From Legionella norrlandica (GTDB lineage: Bacteria > Pseudomonadota > Gammaproteobacteria > Legionellales > Legionellaceae), in contig NZ_JNCF01000022.1 of assembly GCF_000770585.1 (NCBI RefSeq), forward strand, positions 1-42,692: a DNA stretch of 42,692 nucleotides. The letters are read 5' to 3'. This document shows, in pieces, positions 37,130 through 42,692 of the stretch; positions within the stretch are counted from its first letter, which is position 1, and each line of letters opens with the position of its first letter. A model generated the notes under the pieces. It saw only the letters and a program-made list of their open reading frames with translations. It had not been told where the DNA came from and did no database searches. The position numbers and the translations under genes are program-made.

Positions 37130-37801
37130 ATGGGTAGTATTTTTAATATGTTCGGGCCTTCTCCAATAAAGCCCATAGAACAACACATACGAAAGGCACA
37201 CCAATGTGCAAAACAATTGTACCCTTTTTTTGAGTCTGTGCTTAAAAACGATTGGGACACAGCAAATAAGATCAAGAATAAAATCATCTCTATTGAAAAA
37301 GAAGCGGATATAATAAAGCGTGATTTACGCCTGCATCTCCCCACTGGATTATTTTTACCAGTTGCCCGTACTGACATATTAGAATTACTCAGTGCTCAGG
37401 ATAAAATTGCTAATAAAACGGAAGATATCGCTGGTTTGATTATAAGCAGACAAATGACGATACCTCCAAAATTAGTTCCAAGTTTTATGCCTTTTTTAAG
37501 CCGATGCCTTGATGCTTCAAAGCAGGCCTGTACAGCAATTAATGAATTAGATGAGTTGCTTGAAACAGGATTCAGAGGCAGTGAAGTTAGAATTGTTGAA
37601 GAAATGATAGTCAAGCTAGATGAAATTGAACATGACTGCGATGAAAAACTAGCGGATATTAGGCATAAAATCTTTGAATTAGAACAGGAACTTCCTGCTA
37701 TAGATATCATATTTCTATACAAATTAGTCCAATGGATTGGCGAATTGGCTGACCATGCCCAGACGGTTGGTGGTCGACTTCAAATTCTCATTGCCCGGTA
37801 G
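37130..37801 (+). CDS. DUF47 (PhoU-like) Pit accessory protein
   Basis: A 223-residue PhoU-like DUF47/TIGR00153 protein, mostly long helices. Family features are IFNMFGPSPIKPIEQHIRKAHQCAKQL at the N terminus, EKEADIIKRDLRLHLPTGLFLPVARTDILELLSAQDKIANKTEDIAGLI and EHDCDEKLADIR, with acidic metal-binding motifs. Such proteins are usually encoded just before Pit transporters and modulate phosphate uptake. The pit gene starts 10 bases downstream. The start at 37130 is chosen because of the promoter and family N terminus. Confidence 0.9.
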   Translation: MGSIFNMFGPSPIKPIEQHIRKAHQCAKQLYPFFESVLKNDWDTANKIKNKIISIEKEADIIKRDLRLHLPTGLFLPVARTDILELLSAQDKIANKTEDIAGLIISRQMTIPPKLVPSFMPFLSRCLDASKQACTAINELDELLETGFRGSEVRIVEEMIVKLDEIEHDCDEKLADIRHKIFELEQELPAIDIIFLYKLVQWIGELADHAQTVGGRLQILIAR

Positions 37802-37811
37802 TTATTAACTC

Positions 37812-39064
37812 ATGGATTACTCAATTTTCTTACTTTTTTCTGCGCTAATTCTTTGCTTTCTTATGACTTGGGGAGTTGGTGCTAATGATTTAGCTAATGT
37901 TATGAGCACAACAATGGGCTCAAAAGCAATAACAGCTCGTCAAGCCATGCTTATTGCCATCGTTTTTGAATTTGCAGGAGCATTTTTAGGTGGCAGTGGT
38001 GTCACTGAAACTATGCGTGATGGAATTATCAACACCAGCCAACTTTCCAATGAGCCTTTAATCCTCATCGAAGGCATGTTATGTGTTTTATTCGCCTGCA
38101 CCATCTGGATGAATCTTGCGAGTTATCTTGGCGTTCCTGTATCCATAACCAATGCCTGGTAGGTTCTATGGTTGGTTTTGGTACTATGGTTCTAGGTACT
38201 GACGCAATACATTGGAATCAAGTAATCCGTATTGCGGTAGGATGGGTCACATCACCCATGATTTCCGGAATTACAGCTTATGCCCTATTTATCAGTATTC
38301 AGCAAACCATATTCGTAAAAAGCAATCCCCTCACCAAAGCTAAACTATACATTCCAATTTATCTTTTTTTAATCGGTTTTATTCTATCCTTTATTACTGT
38401 ATTTAAAGGACTTAACCATTTTGATATTCATTTAAATTTAAAGCAGGATTTAGCTGTTACTTTAGCAACCAGTATTATTCTTACCATCATAGGCATGATC
38501 TTTATTAAGCGTATCCCTGAACATCATAAAATTAGACGTAGAGAACGCTTTATCCAAGTAGAGAAATACTTTGCTGTATTAATGGCATTGACTGCCTGTG
38601 CTATGGCTTTTGCTCATGGTTCAAATGACGTTGCATTAGCAGTAGGCCCATTGAGTATCGTACACAGCCTGGTAATGCATTCTCATCAAGCCTTTGATGC
38701 GGACAATTACCCTTCTTGGATTATTTTATTAGGGTGTGTTGGTGTAGTAACAGGCTTACTTATGTATGGAAGAAAGGTCATTGAAACTGTAGGTAGTGCT
38801 ATTACTGCGTTAACCCCTAGCCGCGCCTTCGCAGCAACACTTTCTGCCGCAACTACTGTCGTTGTAGCCACAAGTACTGGAATTCCAGTTTCAGCAACTC
38901 AGACCCTGGTTGGAGCTGTATTAGGCGTAGGTCTGGCAAGAGGTATTGGTGCCTTAAATCTCATTGTCATTCGTAATATTTTTATGTCGTGGGTACTCAC
39001 ATTACCCGCTGCATCAATATTAACGATTTTATCTTATAAGCTTTTGCATGCTTTGTTAGGGTAA
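37812..39064 (+). pseudogene. pit: PiT-family inorganic phosphate transporter, frameshifted
   Basis: A 10-12 helix low-affinity phosphate permease (Pi-metal:H+ symport type) of about 417 residues, split in the middle. The first frame runs to VPVSITNAW and stops at 38160-38162. Adding one C at the CC at 38155-38156 restores SITNALVGSMVGFGTMV and joins the second frame ending at 39064. The two PiT signatures are GANDLANVMSTTMGSKA in the first part and AHGSNDVALAVGPLS in the second. Paired with the DUF47 gene. The break may be real or a sequencing error. Confidence 0.88.
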
Positions 39065-39219
39065 CTGTTTTCGACTTCAGAGGAATTCCATATCTGGATT
39101 ATCTTGAGCAAATACTTGTTTGGCTAACCCCAATTAAAAATACTAAATTTTTAGATTAGTGTCCCGACCCATCTCACTAATAACCAACCGCAAACAAATT
39201 AATTTCATATTCAAAATAG

Positions 39220-39405
39220 TTAAAACTCTTCCCAAATCACATTTTGCTCTATTTTATAGTTTTTATCGTCGCGCATGCGGGCAATTCGCTCATGCTTTTG
39301 TATTTCTTGAAGTTGTGACGCCGTTTTCTTATGAGTAGCATCAAATTCAAATAAAAATTTATCATAAGGACTGACATAAGCTTTATTTATATCATCTTTA
39401 TTCAT
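39220..39405 (-). CDS. Small conserved protein, probably CBU_0585 family
   Basis: A 61-residue basic/acidic protein (AYVSPYDKFLFEFDATHKKTASQ at its core, then a charged helix KHERIARMRDD). The SPxDKFLxEFD and K-S/T-A-S-Q pattern recalls the short 'CBU_0585 family' of Coxiella and Legionella, from memory. Function unknown. It diverges from the adenosine deaminase gene. Confidence 0.6.
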   Translation of the reverse strand: MNKDDINKAYVSPYDKFLFEFDATHKKTASQLQEIQKHERIARMRDDKNYKIEQNVIWEEF

Positions 39406-39414
39406 AGCTCATCC

Positions 39415-39443
39415 AAAATAACTTTATTCAAAAAAGTTATTTT
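39415..39443. repeat. 11-bp inverted repeat in a divergent promoter region
   Basis: AAAATAACTTT (39415-39425) and AAAGTTATTTT (39433-39443) pair perfectly around a 7-base loop, 10 bases before the leftward small gene's start and 58 before add. An operator is a fair guess; as no gene ends here, a terminator is less likely. Confidence 0.5.
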
Positions 39444-39500
39444 ATCTCTTTTTCATCTAAGTTACCATTAATCTTCTTTAGATAAGATAAAGGTCATATT

Positions 39501-40478
39501 ATGAACTTAAAAAAAGCAGAATTGCATGTGCATCTAGAAGGAACTATTTCTCCTAATCTGGCTAAAAAACTAGCAAAAAGAAACAATTTAACACTCCCAA
39601 ATGGACTTATTGCTCCTGATGAGAAAAGCTACTTGTCGAAAGATTTCCTGGATTTTCTTAATGTTTATGATACCTTAGCATCCGTAATCAAAAATCCACA
39701 GGATTATTATGATATTACCTTTGATTATTTGAAATCCAATGCGCAAGAAAATGCCATCTATATTGAGATGATGTATTCACCAGATCATGCAGAAAAATCC
39801 AGTGGAATTCCTTCAAAAGAGCATCTGGTAGCCATTCAACAAGCTATCGATGATGCCAAAAATAAATTTGACATAGTAGGACGTATTATTATTACTGCTG
39901 TACGCCATTTTGGGGTAGAAGCATGTGAACGGGTTGCCAAACAGGCTGGGATAGACAAGCTTCCTTGTGTGACAGGATTTGGGTTGGGGGGTGATGAAGC
40001 AAAATTTCCTCCTAAACTATTTACCAAAGCTTACCAAATCGCAGCAGCCTCAGGTTTTGAGTGCACTGTCCATGCTGGTGAGTTTGACTCAGCAAGAGGA
40101 ATGGAAGAGGCAATGAAACACCTGCCAATCAAAAGAATTGGGCATGGTGTCAAAGTAATATATTCTCCTGATGTCATGAATATGGTTAAGGATAGAGATA
40201 TCGCATTAGAAGTTTGTCCTACAAGTAATATTTTTTTGGGTTTATTCAAAGACATGAACAGCCACCCTTTCCACAAACTATATGAAGCAGGTATTAAAAT
40301 CAGTATTAATTCCGACGACCCTCCTTTTATGAATACAACGCTCGCCCAAGAATATAAAAAGGTCCAAAAATCCTATCGGTATAGTGATGATACTATGAAC
40401 AACATCACAAGGATGGCCATTGAATCGGCATTTATTGATGAAAAAACCAGGAAAGAACTATTAGCAAAACTAAATTAA
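39501..40478 (+). CDS. add: Adenosine deaminase
   Basis: A 325-residue purine deaminase of the ADA family that converts adenosine to inosine. Zinc is bound by HVH at residues 9-11 in ELHVHLEG, His191 in HAGEF and Asp272 in NSDDPP; the GFGLGGDE loop, GHGVKV and EVCPTSN are also typical. The pattern is nearer to the alphaproteobacterial type of adenosine deaminase than to E. coli Add, and adenine deaminase is a less likely alternative. A single gene; an AAAGGT element lies before the ATG. Confidence 0.88.
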   Translation: MNLKKAELHVHLEGTISPNLAKKLAKRNNLTLPNGLIAPDEKSYLSKDFLDFLNVYDTLASVIKNPQDYYDITFDYLKSNAQENAIYIEMMYSPDHAEKSSGIPSKEHLVAIQQAIDDAKNKFDIVGRIIITAVRHFGVEACERVAKQAGIDKLPCVTGFGLGGDEAKFPPKLFTKAYQIAAASGFECTVHAGEFDSARGMEEAMKHLPIKRIGHGVKVIYSPDVMNMVKDRDIALEVCPTSNIFLGLFKDMNSHPFHKLYEAGIKISINSDDPPFMNTTLAQEYKKVQKSYRYSDDTMNNITRMAIESAFIDEKTRKELLAKLN

Positions 40479-40505
40479 GTTTCTATTTTATTTCTCCCAA
40501 TACTC

Positions 40506-40546
40506 ACTAGACTTCATTGCAGTAGAGTTTTCTAAAGAAGTCTAGT
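40506..40546. terminator. Hairpin after adenosine deaminase
   Basis: ACTAGACTTC (40506-40515) and GAAGTCTAGT (40537-40546) pair perfectly around a 21-base loop, 28 bases after the add stop. A T-rich CTCTTTT follows at 40557. It probably ends add transcripts; the long loop leaves room for another role. Confidence 0.4.
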
Positions 40547-40681
40547 GAAGTTCTACTCTTTTAGAACCATTCCTTGTATCAATCTTCAAAATACTATAGA
40601 TTGTTATAAAACCTACACTGATTAATTCTCTTGGTAGACTGAATGCTACCTGTTACTATTATTTTATTTCTTAAATTATCT

Positions 40682-42037
40682 ATGAAAAAAATACATTTTG
40701 ATCTTATTGTTCTTGGTGGCGGTAGTGGTGGAATAGCCAGTGCAGTACGTGCAGCACAACATGGTGCTAAAGTAGCGATCGTTGAACAAAATCACATAGG
40801 GGGTACCTGCGTTAACTTAGGTTGTGTGCCCAAAAAAGTCATGTTTAATGCCTCCATGATCGCTGAGACACTTCATAAAGCTGCTGACTATGGTTTTTCC
40901 TTAGAAAGCACAAAATTAGATTGGGAAAAATTAATCAATAAGCGCAATGCCTATCTTGAACGTCTAAGAGAAAATTACACAAAACGGTTATCTCAATACC
41001 AAATCACATTGATTAAAGGCAAGGGCATTTTTCATAATCAAAATTCTATCACAATCGATCATACCATTTATCAGGCTGAGCATATTATTATTGCAACTGG
41101 AGGCGAACCAGCGCTACCTGCAATCAATGGCATCAAACATGCTATTGATTCGGATGGTTTTTTTTCCTTAACCAAATTACCTGCTAAAGTAGCAGTCATT
41201 GGTAGTGGTTATATAGGAGTAGAACTTGCAGGAATTCTGAATACACTTGGAAGTGAAACTCATTTGCTAATGAGAGGCACAAGGCCATTAAGTCGATTCG
41301 ATCAACTAATTGGTGATACCTTAATGGAAATTATGCAGCAACAAGGAATTTATATTTATAAAAATCATAAAGCTCAAGCAATCCACCTACATAGTGATGG
41401 AAGAAAAAGCATCTTCTGCCAAAGTGGCTCTGTTATTGAAAACATTGATGTCATTCTATCTGCAGCAGGTCGAAACCCCAGAACAAGTGATTTGAATCTT
41501 GGCAAAATAAAAGTAAAAACCGATGAAAAAGGATTGATTCTGGTCGATAAATTTCAAAATACCTCTGTGGAAGGGATCTATGCTATAGGAGATGTCACTA
41601 ATGCCCCAGCCTTAACACCTGTTGCAATAGCGGCAGGAAGACGTTTGTGTGACAGAATTTTTGGTAATCAACCCGATGCTTGTTTAAATTATGATAATAT
41701 TTGCTCAGTAATATTTAGTCATCCGCCAGCCGGCTCTGTAGGTTTAAGTGAGCATGAGGCTATTGAAAAATATGGTAAGAATAAAATCAAAATATACCAA
41801 ACACGTTTTATTCCTATGTATGATGCATTAAGTATTGAAAAAACTCCCACAGCCATGAAATTGGTTACCTTGGGCAAAAAGGAAAAAATCATTGGGTTGC
41901 ATATCATAGGATATGGTGCCGATGAAATGTTACAAGGATTTGGCGTTGCAATAAAAATGGGAGCATGCAAGAAAGATTTCGATAAAACAGTTGCAATTCA
42001 TCCAACTAGCGCTGAAGAGTTGGTAACTATGGTATAA
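40682..42037 (+). CDS. gor: Glutathione-disulfide reductase
   Basis: A 451-residue flavoprotein that reduces GSSG with NADPH. FAD binding: [16 protein letters not shown]. The redox disulfide is [13 protein letters not shown]. The NADPH Rossmann motif is [12 protein letters not shown], followed by Arg residues in [11 protein letters not shown] that favour NADPH. The interface ends with [18 protein letters not shown] [14 protein letters not shown], holding the catalytic His. The ATG at 40682 gives the standard N terminus; the frame is open back to 40643. A carbonic anhydrase-like gene follows after 4 bases. Confidence 0.93.
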   Translation: MKKIHFDLIVLGGGSGGIASAVRAAQHGAKVAIVEQNHIGGTCVNLGCVPKKVMFNASMIAETLHKAADYGFSLESTKLDWEKLINKRNAYLERLRENYTKRLSQYQITLIKGKGIFHNQNSITIDHTIYQAEHIIIATGGEPALPAINGIKHAIDSDGFFSLTKLPAKVAVIGSGYIGVELAGILNTLGSETHLLMRGTRPLSRFDQLIGDTLMEIMQQQGIYIYKNHKAQAIHLHSDGRKSIFCQSGSVIENIDVILSAAGRNPRTSDLNLGKIKVKTDEKGLILVDKFQNTSVEGIYAIGDVTNAPALTPVAIAAGRRLCDRIFGNQPDACLNYDNICSVIFSHPPAGSVGLSEHEAIEKYGKNKIKIYQTRFIPMYDALSIEKTPTAMKLVTLGKKEKIIGLHIIGYGADEMLQGFGVAIKMGACKKDFDKTVAIHPTSAEELVTMV

Positions 42038-42041
42038 ATAT

Positions 42042-42578
42042 ATGAATCATTCAATTCGAAAATTTCAAGATAAATATCCTAAATTAGGGGAAAGAGTTTA
42101 TGTCGATCCGCAAGCTGTTGTCATTGGAAATGTAACTTTAGGAAATGATGTCTCCGTCTGGCCTATGGCTATTGTTCGCGGTGATGTAAATTACATTCAA
42201 ATTGGCAATTCTTGCAGCATCCAAGATGGTGCTGTTCTTCATGTAACCCATGATGGCCCTTATACTCCAGGTGGTAGACCATTGATTTTAGGTCAAGGAA
42301 TTACAGTAGGCCACCAAGCTGTTTTGCATGGCTGTACTATAGATGAGTATTGCCTAATTGGAATGGGGGCTCTTCTTTTGGACGGAGTCCATGTTAAGCA
42401 ACATGTTATTGTTGCGGCAGGTAGTGTAGTAAGCCCTGGTAAGATATTAGAGAGCGGTTATTTATATTTGGGCAATCCAGCTCGTGCCCATAGAAAATTA
42501 TCTTCACAAGAAGTAGAGCACTTGCATTATTCAGCTCAACATTATGTCAAACTTAAAAATAAATACCTGGATTTATAA
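42042..42578 (+). CDS. Gamma-carbonic anhydrase family hexapeptide protein
   Basis: A 178-residue left-handed beta-helix protein of the YrdA/CaiE/gamma-CA group. Imperfect hexapeptide repeats run through the sequence (VVIGNVTLGNDVSVWPMAIVRGD). Zinc-type His are in HVTHDGPY and GHQAVLHGC. Activity as a carbonic anhydrase is not certain, since many members show none. It follows gor by 4 bases, so the two are co-transcribed, and converges on the 5S rRNA gene. Confidence 0.88.
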   Translation: MNHSIRKFQDKYPKLGERVYVDPQAVVIGNVTLGNDVSVWPMAIVRGDVNYIQIGNSCSIQDGAVLHVTHDGPYTPGGRPLILGQGITVGHQAVLHGCTIDEYCLIGMGALLLDGVHVKQHVIVAAGSVVSPGKILESGYLYLGNPARAHRKLSSQEVEHLHYSAQHYVKLKNKYLDL

Positions 42579-42629
42579 TATTTGATAAAAAAAAGATGTT
42601 AACCTCACAAGGGCCGCTTTAGTAAAAAA

Positions 42630-42692
42630 GCCTGGCGATGACCTACTTTCGCATGAGGAGACCTCACACTATCATCGGCGCTGATTTGTTTC
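42630..42692 (-). rRNA. rrf: 5S ribosomal RNA, 3' part
   Basis: Read leftwards, the last 63 bases contain GCGCCGATGATAGTGTGAGG, then TCTCCTCATGCGAAAGTAGG and TCATCGCCAGGC, the 3' half of 5S rRNA as in E. coli (GCGCCGATGGTAGTGTGGGG... CGCCAGGC). The 5' half is outside the window. A run of six T follows the 3' end on this strand (42624-42629), as in a terminator. This implies that an rRNA operon, transcribed leftward, lies to the right. Confidence 0.93.

Overview
The window looks like chromosomal DNA of a Legionella species. It is AT-rich (roughly 37-40% G+C by eye). It carries ordinary gammaproteobacterial housekeeping loci interleaved with proteins of the kind Legionella delivers into host cells: a U-box protein, a possible ADP-ribosyltransferase and a large split effector-like protein. 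It also has an orphan KaiB and a PHA synthase. The species cannot be fixed from sequence alone.

Layout, left to right. 1-3.4 kb: the 3' part of a possible ADP-ribosyltransferase, a small membrane-anchored protein, a phosphosulfolactate synthase/HSA32-like TIM barrel and an ElaA acetyltransferase. 3.5-6.7 kb: Dps, then a two-gene operon of kaiB followed by a PAS-PAS-GGDEF(degenerate)-EAL protein with a C-terminal CZB-like zinc domain. 6.9-9.2 kb: a U-box-like protein with a C-terminal Cys cluster, a small His-rich protein, a peptide deformylase with an apparent signal peptide, and a DUF4332 helix-hairpin-helix protein. 9.6-15.3 kb: a secreted Gly/Tyr-rich protein, a zinc alcohol dehydrogenase, a CorC/HlyC-type CBS protein, a frameshifted MFS transporter and an RlmM-like methyltransferase. 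15.4-22.4 kb: a tightly packed leftward suf operon, Rrf2 regulator-sufBCDSU-sufT-epmA, with candidate operators in front. 22.7-28 kb: class I PHA synthase, a frameshifted Aas-type acyltransferase/acyl-ACP synthetase and a TVP38-family membrane protein. 28-32.3 kb: a PabC-like lyase, a PA3496-like small acidic protein, 6S RNA in front of 5-formyl-THF cyclo-ligase, a PII protein, ubiK and comM. 32.4-35 kb: a large effector-like gene of different base composition. 35-42.7 kb: yqgE-ruvX-pyrB, a DUF47-Pit phosphate transport pair, adenosine deaminase, glutathione reductase, a gamma-carbonic anhydrase and the 3' end of a leftward 5S rRNA gene.

Functional threads. The suf genes form a complete Fe-S assembly pathway with its own three-cysteine Rrf2 regulator. 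The kaiB operon joins a clock-derived thioredoxin-fold protein to c-di-GMP turnover and possible zinc or redox sensing, with no kaiC in the window. Phosphate (Pit), carbon storage (PhaC), nitrogen (PII) and one-carbon (fau) functions are scattered as single housekeeping units.

Quality caveat. Six genes (the PAS-EAL protein, MFS, aas, the effector-like gene, pyrB and pit) are each split by what looks like one missing base, in at least five cases inside a short homopolymer run. Either this stretch is decaying or, more likely, the assembly under-calls homopolymers. The six are therefore annotated across the break as frameshifted genes. No tRNA, insertion sequence, integrase or CRISPR array was found.
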